DNA of 64,000 bases from Macrocystis pyrifera (Eukaryota; Sar; Phaeophyceae; Laminariales; Laminariaceae): NCBI GenBank assembly GCA_031763025.1, contig JASSKH010000016.1:3720001-3784000 (forward strand). Reading direction: 5' to 3'. The notes below the pieces were generated by a model, which was given only the letters and a program-made list of their open reading frames with translations, made no database searches and was not told where the DNA came from. Every line of letters starts with the position of its first letter. Position 1 is the stretch's first letter. Positions 11,061 to 35,387 of the stretch are shown in pieces. A program made the translations under genes and the position numbers.

Positions 11061-13285
11061 CAATCCTGAAGAGGTCGAGGTGTATACACACGCTGTAGCG
11101 GTCACCATATAGTCCTAACGCACATGGCTCAGACCCCCTCCTCCTGCACAATGTGGGCATACAAAAAAAATCATTACATTAAACAATGTAGCATACCATC
11201 TGGCGTACCGCCTTGAGACGTTTGTCCACACCTTGAGGGGTTTGGCTACGTTCTTCAATGTCTTGTCTCCGTAATATATTTTTTACACCCACGTTGTGCA
11301 TGGGGGGGGGGGGAGGTCCCGGACGTCTTGTGAATCTGTGTCGCCGGAATCATGATGATTGCCCTAGGTCCGTTGCACACGCGGCGCAATCTCTCCACTG
11401 AGGTCGCCGTCTCTTGAGATGGCCCCGCCCAAGTGCCCACCGAAGCTGGCGCGGCCGTTTTTTTTTTCCTGACGTGAGGCAAGAGTAGGAAAACGACCAT
11501 GACGGCGACAAGGGAGAGCGAGCAAACCAGCGAAAAAGGGGGTAAGGAAGGAGTGAAGGAGGGCGGGGGTGGGGGAGGGAGGGAGAGGGGTGAAGGACAG
11601 ACAGTGGGGCACTTCGTTTGTATACCTGGTCGGCTGCAGGACCAGGGCTAATGGTACCTACCCCTCGCGTCTTTCGTCAGCAGGTGCATGAATGGTTTCC
11701 GTTTGGGCCTCCCGAGACTGCCAGCCCGGGCGCCGCGCACACCATGGCAATCACCGCCGTTCAAGCTTCAAGCTTCGAGCTTGCACGTATGTACTTATTT
11801 TCGTATTTCTCGCTTCGAGCAGCAATAAACTGTTGTTGTATGATATTATCATGTTGGTAGCTTACGGAGGACTGTTTTGAGCGGAGACCCCCGCCAACAG
11901 GTTGTGAGCGTCGGGTCACGTATCCGCAGAGCTGCAAGTCACGAGGTGCATCGAGTGAAGACTACCTGCGGCCGAAGCTGCTGCTTCCACTGCTGTGAAA
12001 TTTACCACAGAGGCGCCGGGACCATGACGGTCTGGGGTAGGTGCAACGAGCTGCAACTTACTTCTTCTGCAGAGACCTGTGGTGAGCGAATACCGTGTAA
12101 CACGGGTGATGAGACAACACCCCCCCCCCGGGCGAATTGCCCACTCAATTTTCTCGACAACAGGGAAGGTGCAAACGCCGAGCGATGCGCTAATTTTATG
12201 GAAATCTCTCGACGAGATATTCCCCCACTGAGTTTGGGGAAACTCGACTCGGAAAAATTGTCCCAGAGGGGAGGGGGGGTGTTATCTCATCACACGTCCA
12301 TGTGATGCGGTAAAACCGTCGGTGGGCTTGCAAATATATGAAAATGGATAATACTACCGGCACCACCACGAGCAACCTCATCAACGCCGCACAAAGAATC
12401 AAGCCAAACAACGGCGAGAAAACTCGAAGACTTTCGAGAACTACGGCACGAAAGAGGCACGCTTTATTCTCAGCGTCTTGGCATATTTGGTGTAGTGTGG
12501 AAGGATAGGCCCAAGTCAACCGAGGAAACGGACCACGAGCGGAAGCGAACAAGGAGGACGCCGGAATCGAGTTGGCGGTCGATTTGGAAGAAGATTCGAC
12601 GACGTCTTCGATCAGGGATCTCCGTTTTAGCCGCTGGTGAAAGCCTCCGGCGCCGAATCACCAACTACAATACCTGGGGGGGTCGCGGAAGAAAAGTTGT
12701 CATGCGCCGGTGCAGCATCATTTCAACCACGAGGTCATCGCGGAGACGTTTTCATAGGATGGTTGCGAACATCATCGCTTGGGGTTACCGGTAAAGTCAC
12801 CTTCCGGAATAGAGGCAAAACCTCATCCGATGGGACTGCCGCACTTTCATGAATGGCCGCAACAGCGACGAGGGGTCGCCGGGGAGGCTGTAGGTGTCTT
12901 TCGTCATCGGGTGGCAGTATCCTATCGGGATTGTCAGGGGAGAACGTGCTCTGGAATGGCCGTATCATCATCTTTTCGTTCAGGGCTGCTTGAACGTCTC
13001 TCTCGGGGGTCTCGCTAGATTTTATCGTTGTTTAGGACTGCGCGTGAACGTCGTTCCTAGGGTCGCTGAACACCGTCATCACCGCTTCGGACTGGGCGAG
13101 GATATTGTCTGGGGTCGCTCCGCCATCATCTGGATCGCCAGGAGGACATAGTCTGCCTTTCCTGGTGGCACGCCAGGCCGGTGGAAATATTTATTGTGGA
13201 GTAGAGAACCATGCGTCTTCGTCGTGCGGAGGAGCGGCAAAAACATGTTAGACTTCTTGGCCAACGAACAAAACTATTATTAATA
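11061..13285. other. Intergenic, no gene recognised
   Basis: Several open frames on both strands, none with a recognisable domain. 12,300-13,260 has balanced composition and could be a decayed gene or element; nothing in it identified a family. Confidence 0.35.
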
Positions 13286-13390
13286 TTACGGGGGTCCATA
13301 GTTAACAGGACCAAATATTGTTACTAAAAATACCTAAATATATAGGCTTTTATGTATGCCATAGGTCCTGTTAACTATAGACCCCCGTAA
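13286..13390. mobile_element. MITE1
   Basis: Complete copy with both termini and flanking TA. Confidence 0.9.
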
Positions 13391-15060
13391 TAGTAGTCGT
13401 TGAAATATTGCACGTTCTTGGGATGTAGCCGTGAGGTTTGGCAGTACCATATAGTGGGAGCGTAGTAGTGTAGTATATAACGACTCTCTCTCTTGCGCAA
13501 CGTCAAGCGTTAACTAATGTCAATTCAACACCGTGCCAGGACTGAGTGTTCGTTGTATTTTAGAAGCAAAAGCCATGGGTATATTGGTAGCAGTGTATAA
13601 TTAACACAGACGCTGATGCTGCTTGACTGGCGTCCTTTCAGACTTGAAATCTACGGCCAATGCCGGCGTACTCTGTGGTATCTATTTAACGCGCGGAAAT
13701 GTGGTAGGCGGTACCTCCGTCCTGGCACATGTACAGAGTAGGACGTGTCTGTGTGGGTTCCATGTGGTGACCACGGACAAATGAATAGTTTGCGGCCGTA
13801 CGTAAGGACAAACAACAGCTATATTGGCGTATATCTTGCCTGGTGCGTATCAAGGGGGGGAGAAGGACCCAATCGGGATACGCACGGGCGTACAGATGGG
13901 GTACGTTCGTGAAGATCATGGCACCTGCAGGTATACACGTTGCGTAGAAAAAACACGTACAATGTCAACCACGAGCAGTGTGTCCAGATAGTCATCCGAG
14001 AATATATGGAGTGACTCGTTCGACCCAAGATTCAAGACTGGTATTATATACGAGACAGGCCCTTCTTCAGTTTTAGTATAATAAGGCAGGACTGTAATTC
14101 TTCATTTTTTTGTTGAAGCGTGCGTGATGCGTTGTGCATCGGCGGCGCGTGTTCTGCATTGTGTTCAATTAATTTATTCCTCTCGTGGAGGTCATACCGG
14201 CAGATCATCAAAGGTAGATATGACCGGTAGATCATAGCTAGACCGATGAGAGACTTCCTCCCTGGTCCCTGGACCTTGGATATAGTCACTTTAACGATGT
14301 TTACTGTTTCAAGAATCTAGAAATTTCGGCCCGAAATAATCCTGCACATAGAACTCCAAGGTATCCATCCGTTGGCCGTTGGGTTAGTTAGGAGCTACTG
14401 CTGCAGCAGCTGCGAGTTGGCACGTTCGAGTGTCCCGAGATGTACGACATCTATCTACTGCAGTTGTGTGTGTCAACAGCAATTGTAATTCCCTTGCACC
14501 AACGTACGTACGTATTTCATACCTGTACCCATGTACGCCACCCTCTCCGACTTGAAGGACGACAACAGGTGAAGAAGGAGTAGTACTACAGGTCGGAAGC
14601 AGGTAACGAAATGAGCTGTCTGCTCACGACTTGCATGCACACTCTATACGGTGAAAAAATGTTCCATGTTTGTTGCAAGACAGCAGTCTTCTTGACAAGC
14701 CGAGGTCATATAGGCACAGTACGTAGAAGCAGGTGTCTTTCTTTCCCCCACCCTGGTCGTACACCTCTGCCTTGATAATTTTCATCGCGCAGAGGATTCA
14801 TTCAGCATCCCTCCTGCGACTTCGGCGATTTTCGTCGAATTTGAGTGGATGGGTGTATATTTAGTGTATAATCGTACGAATGGCCTACGAAGGACAATTC
14901 CCGGTAGAAGGACGGAAAAGGGGAGCTCGACGCTATACAGGTATGGACTTTGAATTCAAGTAGAATATATTTTTTAATGTTTTTGTACGTATTACTGCTA
15001 CATGACCCCATAGATAAGCTCAGAGGGAACCGAGCTGACACGTAGCCCCCCCACGCCCCC
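13391..15060. other. Intergenic, no gene recognised
   Basis: Low similarity to anything recognised, except the SINE fragment at 14,690-14,850. Confidence 0.35.
14690..14850 (-). repeat. Diverged SINE body fragment
   Basis: Resembles the SINE body (GACAAGCCG, TTCAGCAT, CGATTTTCGTCGAAT in the same order and spacing), but clearly diverged and without the tRNA-like head. Confidence 0.55.
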
Positions 15061-15067
15061 CCTCGCG

Positions 15068-15144
15068 GCTCCGTGCCGGGCATTCGAGGGTCTATGGTCG
15101 CCACGGCCATGCATGACATGAGTACCCCCCCCCCCCCCCCCCCC
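15068..15144 (+). mobile_element. Element B fragment with poly(C) tail
   Basis: CTCCGTGCCGGGCATTCGAG to CATGCATGACATGAGTAC, then a run of about 19 C. Confidence 0.65.
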
Positions 15145-15944
15145 GGCCTTGGTTAGCGTTTCCCAACGATGATAAATTCGGTAGCATTGGCTGTCTAGAG
15201 CTGCACGCGAATCGTACAGTCCTCCCTGCATTCATCACAGCTGGGAACCCCTGAGGATACCGACGAACAAAAAATTCGTTTGTCGTGTCGTACGTACGGC
15301 CTATACAGAAGCCCTGTAGGAAAGACCAGAGACAGTGACTGCTGTGCGCTATGTTTCCAGCAGCAACAGCAGTACGTACCCTAAAAATCCGTCACAAGAT
15401 CCATATTCACGCCCGCCTCGCGTGAAGCCCGGTGCTCACCGTGGCCCTTCTTCGTCACTTCGACAAAGTTGGTGCTCAAACTGCATTGAAGTTGAAGTTT
15501 AGTTTGGTCGCAAAAATAAGCACCGCTTAAATATTACTTCGCATATCACAAAACGACCCTTATATCTCGTATATGGTGCAAGCGGAGCCTCACAAGGAGG
15601 CCAGACAGAGCCCATTCGTGCTTCCTGCGTGTCTCGAGACACACGCGACGCCTAGCCATGCAAACGGCGACGGCGCTCCTTGCAACACCCCCTCTACCTG
15701 CTAGCACCCGCTGACACCCGCGGCGGCACCGGGCTCGCCCGCGGTATACCGTGTTCTGACTACACGCACGCGCACGAAACGAAATAAAATGGCTTCAGGT
15801 TATATATAAGCAACGCTTGACTCGTATCTGGTACATACGTTCGTTTGAACACGAGTACAGCAGTACAAGTACAAGAAGGCGCTTCTATTGACGAACGTAG
15901 TGTTTGTTCGAAAATATAAGCTGTACCGGGACATTGTTTGCCAG

Positions 15945-17036
15945 AAAACGGTATACCTTGACAGAAAATATCATATGACTTGGGTTTATTAAGGATGATA
16001 CTTGTCAGTAGCCATCATAGTCGTTACTCGATAACACTTGCGTCATCTGGTATACATTTACGCCTTTCTAAGTACCGCGGACAGTTTTCCAGTCTGTGAG
16101 TAGTATTACTGTAGCAGTATACAGCAGCAGCAGTCTTACAATAATATCTACTGCTGTGCACTCGTGCATATTGCATAATAATAGGTCTCAATAACAAGCA
16201 GCGCATCGTGGATCTACTGTATTACGTACGTACAGAATCTACAGCCAGCAGCACACATGTACAGCAGTACCTGGTGCGTGCGCACTGGTAAATAATGGAC
16301 AGGGTATCTTCAGTATCCCGTCGGGACCAGTAGCATAGTTTTAGTTGTGGTTGAAGTAACAATATATGCTACAAGAGGGTCATGAGTACGTACCCCAAGT
16401 TTTATTGTTTTTTAGCAGTAGAATTGCGGGTCTCCGTGTTGTTTTTATATTGAACTGAATGCAAGGGTATTTCCCTATTTTTGTTTTTGAACGAATTTGT
16501 AGGGGTCGTCCTTTGTTTCGAGCAGTGAGCGCACACGCGCATCGCTCCCCTTTGAGCTCACTCTACTTTTGCTCACCATCATCAGCTTCCAGCTGAGCAA
16601 ATGAACCAACACTGTGGCTTGGGGTCACCACATCTTCTTCTCTTCTATTGAAGCTTCTCGTACAAGTCACCTAACAGTGGCTATACGTTTGCCTCGAACA
16701 TTTATTTTGACTGTGGATTGACCGGCCATCGGCAATCGAGTCTAGGCGTACACACCAGCTACGAGCTGGTATACACGCCAATCGCCATACCTAATAGGGT
16801 TTGGTGCCCTGATCACCTCGTTTGTCTTTACGTACCGTAAACTAGCAAAAATACGATGGTGTACCGTTTTTTGGAATTTTTGAGAGTGAGACGGACGGAC
16901 ATGGATGTTTCGCCTAAAAAACGGTATACCTTGACAGAAAATGATATCTTACTTGGGTTGAGTGTACCCTGATGGCCTGGTTTGAGTTTTTCGTACCGTA
17001 AAATGGCAAAAAAGCGCTGGTGTACCGTTTTTTTTT
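15945..17036. mobile_element. MITE3 pair: one intact copy (16,916-17,036), one split copy (15,945-16,872)
   Basis: The intact copy has 15-bp inverted ends AAAAAACGGTATACC and GGTGTACCGTTTTTT. A second copy has its left third at 15,945-15,991 (AAAACGGTATACCTTGACAG) and its right half at 16,800-16,872 (CGTACCGTAAACTAGC to GGTGTACCGTTTTTT). About 0.8 kb of other sequence lies between. Confidence 0.7.
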
Positions 17037-18394
17037 TGTCATTTTGTCCGTTAGGACAGGAAATTAATTTTGCTTTTAGATTACCCTAGGGTAAAACCCT
17101 AGGGAATAGGTCAGCATTGTTCTTTGAATTATGATGCAAATAAATGATAAAACATCAGTCGGCCTGTCGGAAGCTATAACCACCGTGCCAGCCAGGTAAT
17201 CTCGGCCGGTTGTCTGATCGCGACGACAGCAGTTACTTGTGGTGGTGGTGTGGTGCTGCCTATCTCTTTCTGTAGTCGCTCATGCATCTGCTGGCGGCTA
17301 AAACTCTCGGTGGTCAAAGCTCAGCAGCAGAAGCAGCAGCAGCTATTATAATACCCGCAAAAAAAAAACTATGCGTGCTATTATTAATGCTCCTCAAGTG
17401 AGTTCAGAGAAAGGGAGATAACTGGAGTGAGCGATAGTGGGCTTCGCCAGGAACACAACTCAGCCCCGACGTCGACCAAAACCAACCTGTATGCAGTTAC
17501 GGTCTATCGGGACGTTGTCATACAGAAGATTCCCAACTATAATAGAATGTTCTCTACCGGGACATTGTCATACAGAAGGTTCTCAGACTTGTAACATAAC
17601 GTTCTGCGGGCAAAGGGGATGTCTTAACTGCTCCACTGAATATTCTCTAAGAGCTACAGCATGTATAACCACAAGATTTGCCTGCAGTTATATTCCTACG
17701 ATACTACATACTATATAATATGCGTCTACAGGTATGTCTGGTGTCTGCAAAGAGCTATGTGCAACCATACAAGGATCCGCGTACGGGTATATATGCGTTC
17801 CTATGCAATGGATGTGGTACTCCATCACATTAGCCCACCCTGAATAGTCGTAGATGCAGATCACACGGCGATGCAAGGATGATGATCATATCATCCCAAA
17901 ATCGGAAAGAGGGATCGAAGATGCGGCTATTCAACACAGAGATGAAGTGATAGATCTACCCCACACCTCGTAGTGAGGCTTCGACGCCTCATTCAAGAAA
18001 TAACCGAATATCCGGAAGGGGAAAAAAATAAAACGCAAGAAACCAGCGAAGGCGCAAGGCCACCGCCGACTATGGTTTCGGCCGCCGAGCAACGGTGGCC
18101 GTACTTCCAAGGTCAGCGCCGACCCGCCCCCGCGCACCCGCGCCCACGGACAAGGGACCACCGAGTCCTTCCGAACCAACAACCCCCCAGGCCGTGCCGC
18201 CCACGCAACCAACGCAGCTCGCGCTGCGAGCGTCCATGGGCTCAAGATCGCCTTCGGCACCATCTTCTTCCCCACCTAGGCCCTATTTTTTTCTTACATG
18301 TACTATTTTGGGAGAGTGTTATAAGGATTACCCTGGGCTGGGTACAATATCGATCAATTACCCAGCTCAGGGCAATCCTTATAACAAATAGCAC
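17037..18394. other. Intergenic, no gene recognised
   Basis: Includes a two-unit tandem repeat at 17,505-17,590 (CGGGACRTTGTCATACAGAA) and the inverted repeat at 18,319. A proline-rich frame on the plus strand (17,973-18,410) is not recognised. Confidence 0.35.
18319..18386. repeat. Inverted repeat (possible MITE)
   Basis: GTTATAAGGATTACCCTGGG pairs with CCAGCTCAGGGCAATCCTTATAAC across a loop of about 20 bp. Single copy in the window. Confidence 0.6.
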
Positions 18395-18495
18395 GAGTTT
18401 CCTGGGTTAAATCTGTACTATGCAGATCCTGCACAACCTGTCACAACGGCAGGCGAGGAACTAGATGATCCACTGTAGATAGATCAGATAGATTA
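18395..18495 (+). repeat. GATC-rich dispersed repeat, partial copy
   Basis: Contains GCAGATCCTGCACAACCTGT and GATCCACTGTAGATAGATC. Relatives at 20,472-20,680 (reverse), 28,605-28,815, 42,040-42,310 and 49,740-49,935 (reverse). Confidence 0.65.
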
Positions 18496-18976
18496 TGACC
18501 TGGCTAAGGTGTGCACTACTGCTGTCACCAGACGGTTTTTACAGCGATTATCCGCGTCGTTTTCGACCCTATACCAGCGCCTCAATGCATGCAATGCAGG
18601 AGGCTTCACAGCAGGAAGTTGCATATTTTTTGGTGTGGCATAAAACGAACTGTTGTCGGTCAGAGGCCAGAGTTGGTCAATGTAAACCAAGCACAGCAAG
18701 CAGCGATGCTGACAGTGTATTTCCTGTCTGGGCGTATAGCGTAGAGCTGAACTCCAACCCGCGCCCGCGTTTCGGGTACAGCTTACTTGGAACTATAAGT
18801 AGAGTGAGATAATATTTGCAGTTGTAGCGTTGTAGCCAATGGCTTCATGGTTGGTTTGCAGCTACCAATAGCTACAGCAGCTTGAAAAGAGCTGCGAGTT
18901 CAGCACTGCACTGATGGTGCAAGCAGTGCTTAAATGCTAGTCGGTGCACTAAAACAAAATAGCACGGTTGTCGTTA

Positions 18977-19069
18977 ACCCTCTTAGGACTGCAGTCCCGT
19001 TTGGGGGTCAAATTGCTAAGAACTTGAGCGGTTTGTCCTCAAAATGGGACTGCAGTTCTAAAAAGGTTA
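18977..19069. mobile_element. MITE2 (TTAA flanks), standalone copy
   Basis: TTAACCCTCTTAGGACTGCA on the left, inverted equivalent ending AAAAAGGTTAA on the right. Arms of about 40 bp include GACTGCAGTCCC and GGTTTGTCC. TTAA on both sides. Confidence 0.8.
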
Positions 19070-19809
19070 AGCTTCCATAAAGCCAGTGTCCGGAGGTAAA
19101 TCGATCAGAACCTTTCGCCACATTATCGACGTAGTTTCGACCCCCCCTGTTTCTCCGCCACTCTTCCGCTAAACCCAGCACGCGGTACCACACATCCAAT
19201 CCTGAACACTTCTTCGAGGCATTACGCCTTCCCACGTATGGAGCGGAAGCGTTTCTGGCTACATAATACCAGGTACACGTCTACTCGCTTGTGCACGCAG
19301 AAAAGACGGGGTGGGCTCGTGATAGGCGGCACCGCGGCCTCGGCGGCGAAAACGTTTGCCACATCCTACCCGCGACGCACTTGGGGTACATACGGCAGCA
19401 ACAGCGGCGATGACGACACACTAGAAAGAAACGCGTTACCATACGTCGCTGTAACAAGCGCCCACAAGCACAAGAAACAAGAAAACAAGCACGCCCGGAC
19501 TCCCTCCCTCCCCCCCCTCCCTCTCCCCGCTCCCGCGGTCAACCCTATTAGAACTCCACCCGTGTGTTTGGGGACAACCTCGTGTACGCGAAATGGAGTT
19601 GGTTCATAGTTGCAGGATTTAAAAGGGTCAAGTTGGATAACTGTTGCAGGAATGAAAGGATTGTTGTCCGAAACTTTTTCTCGCTGCAAAAATCGTTCGT
19701 TCAAGTCTGCCAAATTCCAAAAAATAAAAAAGCGACCCCCAAAAACGAGGGTGCAGTAGCAGTATTCGTAGCACAAAAGTTGGACTCCGTACTGTATGTA
19801 TATGTATCC

Positions 19810-32053
<12,244 letters not shown>

Positions 32054-32255
32054 GGTTTCCCCAGTGCCCTCGGCTCTCAGATACCCTTTGCTCCGGTAAT
32101 CGCTTCCCTCTGCTGGCTCGTTGGTTGGTTGCCTGGTCAGTGGGGTTTTCTGTGTTTTTTTGTCTGGCTTCAAGGAGAAATATCCCCGAACCGTGATCCA
32201 TATTTTCAAGATTGGAACTCCCACGGGACTGTGGTGTGTGAGGCAATGGGAAGGA

Positions 32256-32292
32256 CCAATGGGAATGACCAGGATAGTGTCATTCCCATTGG
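32256..32292. promoter_or_regulatory. Perfect hairpin with facing CCAAT boxes upstream of KRR1
   Basis: CCAATGGGAATGAC (32,256-32,269) and GTCATTCCCATTGG (32,279-32,292) are exact inverted repeats with a 9-base loop. They lie about 205-240 bp upstream of the KRR1 start codon. CCAAT is the NF-Y binding core, so a promoter role is plausible but not shown. Confidence 0.5.
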
Positions 32293-32492
32293 AGAGGACA
32301 TGACAGCCAAAAGATATGATCGGCCTGCCGTGACCAACGGCCAAATGGCCATTTTCCTGTCAACTCTATTAATAGCGTTTGCACTCTGTCCTGGTGTGAC
32401 TCCACCACACCTCCGCCCCTCCTCATCTTCCTCCTTCTCCTCCTCCGCCTTTCATTGACGACCTCCTTCCGCAGTACCGCCAGCCACTACTA

Positions 32493-32584
32493 TTACGGGG
32501 GACCATAGTAAATAGGACCAAATATTGTTACTAAAAATAGTTGAATATACAGGTTTTTGTGTCCTATTTACTATGGACCCTTCA
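32493..32584. mobile_element. MITE1, right terminus truncated
   Basis: Starts TTACGGGGGACCATAG; internal deletion near TTTTTGTGTCC and the end stops at TATGGACCC without CCGTAA. Lies about 440 bp upstream of the KRR1 start codon. Confidence 0.85.
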
Positions 32585-33233
32585 ATACTGCTGTTGTGTC
32601 CACCGGGCCAGCCCACAACCAGATGCTGCGGCGCACACGGGGTTGGGTCACGCGATGAGATCTCGCTAGTGGAGAGACGCCGCCTAGCCTGCTTGGAACC
32701 GATCGTGAGGGTGTGCCTGCCTGGCCTGCCTCGACTTTGGTCCCCAGTGACGTGTACCCGCGTGCATGCCCGCCCCGGGGGCCACGAGGTGTTTCGGCGA
32801 CGAACACGCCATCACCAGAACGTATCACAAGTCAGAGAAGACTGTGCCCGCCTGCTGCTCCTGCATGCTGTGTCCCCTCGTCGGACCGCAAGCATGGGCG
32901 AGCAATCCGGTATTCTGAGAGAGCGGTGAGCGGCATCGTCCTCTGCTTCCTGGGCGGGACTCTCGACGCTTGATTGATCATTGCACGTGCTGAATTGATG
33001 ATTACGTTGTTGAGCGTTGTGCATTCATGCCCGGCTTTCCGGTACAAGCGGCTTCGTACCTGATACCGTTTTTTCGGTTCGTTTTGGTGTTGGTTTGATG
33101 GTGCAGCTGCTGTGTGTAGCTGCTTCGAAAGGATAGAGAAAAGACGGGCGAAAAAAACAAATGGGGAGAGCAAAAAAAAAATCGATTCGTGTGAGAGTAG
33201 CGCTGTGACCACGTACTATCCAACGGCCGCCAA

Positions 33234-33370
33234 ACCAGGTCCCGCCGAGCTAAGACGAAGATCCAAAGTGGGTCCAGGACACAGAGATGCCAAGCAATTT
33301 TCTCAGGTCCCGCCGAGCTAAGACGAAGATCCAAAGTGGGTCCAGGACGCAGAGATGCCAAGCAATTTTC
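33234..33370. repeat. Exact-looking 68-bp tandem duplication
   Basis: CAGGTCCCGCCGAGCTAAGA to GATGCCAAGCAATTTTCT, twice, with a single visible difference (GGACAC or GGACGC). Confidence 0.9.
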
Positions 33371-33852
33371 TGTTGCTTGTATTGTTGTGGATTCTCTGGC
33401 GTGTTTCGTACGAGATAATAGCTTTAAATTTAGCGAGAGTTTGAATTGTTGATATTCCGTACCAGATACCTGGTATATACGTACAACAAAACAAGATTAA
33501 TAGCGACGGTTGCAATATGTATCAAGCGAGAATCTGTGTGTTTCTACGTACGTTTTTTTGGGGGGTTTTAGCCAAAATCAGGTATAACACAAGGCCACTT
33601 TAGGGCCAAAACCAGTCACATACTAAAAACAAGTACAAATCACACGCCAGAAGCCCTGCTTTTAGCCAGACTGACATCGTACTTGATTTAGGCTCAAACA
33701 GGCAAGGGTATACCTGGCTTTGTCTACTCTATCTAGCTTTCAATTGATTTTGGCGAATTTTGAACCAATCAGAGAGGCCATACGTTCACGTTTTTTCTCT
33801 GCGCATGCGTCTGCGGTCCCTCGGTTGCTAATCTTGCGCATAACTCTGTACT

Positions 33853-33903
33853 CGTACGTACGTACGTACGTACGTACGTACGTATGTTTATTTACGTACG
33901 TAC
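33853..33903. repeat. (ACGT)n self-complementary repeat
   Basis: Eight or more ACGT units in a row, then a short gap and three more. Every unit is its own reverse complement, so the tract can form a cruciform. Confidence 0.85.
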
Positions 33904-34268
33904 GGTGAATTCACTTTTTCTTGTTTGGGGTGTACGATGTGCTTCAGTTGTTGTGGTGTGTACTCTGTTGTTTTCTATGCTCACAGGAGTCGTATTACAA
34001 GCAGTACCTACCGTGGATACACACGACAGTTCGTCTGCCCCACCCCGCGTCGAGGCGGTCTCAGGTTTGGTACGGCAAGATAATTTCGTGTCGAGCAAGC
34101 GGTTCCGCGAGGATGGTCGAGAAGCTTCAAAGCTGGCACCGGGGGGGGGGGGGGGGCGCCAGAATACTCTTGGCGGTCCGGCCGTGGCGAAACAAACGAA
34201 GCCTGCTGACCCTCTGCAGGTCCCAAGTGGAACCCGTGGTACCTATACCCAAAAGAAAACAAGAAAAT

Positions 34269-34531
34269 TCAGATTTTGGAGGCCACACGCTTGATGTTCA
34301 GGCGCAGTTGTTTTTGAAAGGATTTTCATGGACCAAACGCTGCTCGTGGCGCGCATTTTTACTTGGTTCTAGTAATACCTGATTTGGACCCAAATGGATC
34401 AGATTTTGGAGGCCACACGCTTGATGTTCAGGCGCAGTTGTTTTTGAAAGGATTTTCATGGACCAAACGCTGCTCGTGGCGCGCATTTTTACTTGGTTCT
34501 AGTAATACCTGATTTGGACCCAAATGGATCA
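34269..34531. repeat. 131-bp tandem duplication
   Basis: CAGATTTTGGAGGCCACACG to TTGGACCCAAATGGAT repeated without visible change. Very recent. Confidence 0.9.
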
Positions 34532-35347
34532 ATCAGGTGCACCTGATTTTGGCCATAGCCCTTTTTTTGTCTCCGGCTGATCGTTCAAAACATAAAAATA
34601 TAGCTACTGTAAACCTCATCACATTTCTCAAGTCAACTGTGCCGTGTGTCGAATAAGCTCCGGTTCAGAGCACAACTGTACCGCCGTGGCAAACACCAGT
34701 ATGATGAGTTCGTCGACCCGGCCTCACTCTCCTCCTATCACAAAGTATTAAGCGCGGTGGAGATAGCCTTGGTTTAACGAAAAAATGAGTTTTGTTACCT
34801 CCATCGAGGGGTCGTGTTAATGATAGGTTCATGCTGTAGTAACAGTAGCCAGTAGTCTATCGCGTCGCTGATCGGTGGCACACAGTCGTCTATGGCAGAC
34901 AGACGCCCTGCACAGCTTGTCTACGAGTAGTCAATACTCGCAGTACTATTGAGTGCCATCACACCAAGCGTCGCATAAGTCGATCTATTTTACTTGGCAG
35001 TCTGGCAGCCAATATGCGGCGCAACTCCTTGCTCAGTAGTTGCTGTCCGGTATTCGGTGCAAGTTCGTCACACGAAGGCCCTTGATCGATGGACGGGACG
35101 CTGGCGATACCGTGGAGAAAGGGTCGACCTCCACGAGCAAGCAGCAAAGAATCATTGCAAAGGTTCGGCCAGTACAGCAGTACAATGAAATGACCCGAGC
35201 GGTACCATTAGGGCCCGAGCGTGTATCTTACTAACACCATGATCAAGGATTGCCACGCCCACTTGATGAGGCGCAGAAAAGCGGGCTGCGCCACGCAGCT
35301 GAGGACGCCAAGAACGGCGACAAGAGGAGCGCGGCGGGGGCAGGGGG

Positions 35348-35387
<40 letters not shown>

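Noticed and set aside
11877-13264. A protein gene with several short frames
   Set aside because: No frame shows a domain, conserved motif or consistent splice pattern; left as unassigned sequence.
17973-18410. Proline-rich protein
   Set aside because: Low-complexity composition, and the opposite strand is equally open; it also runs into an inverted repeat.
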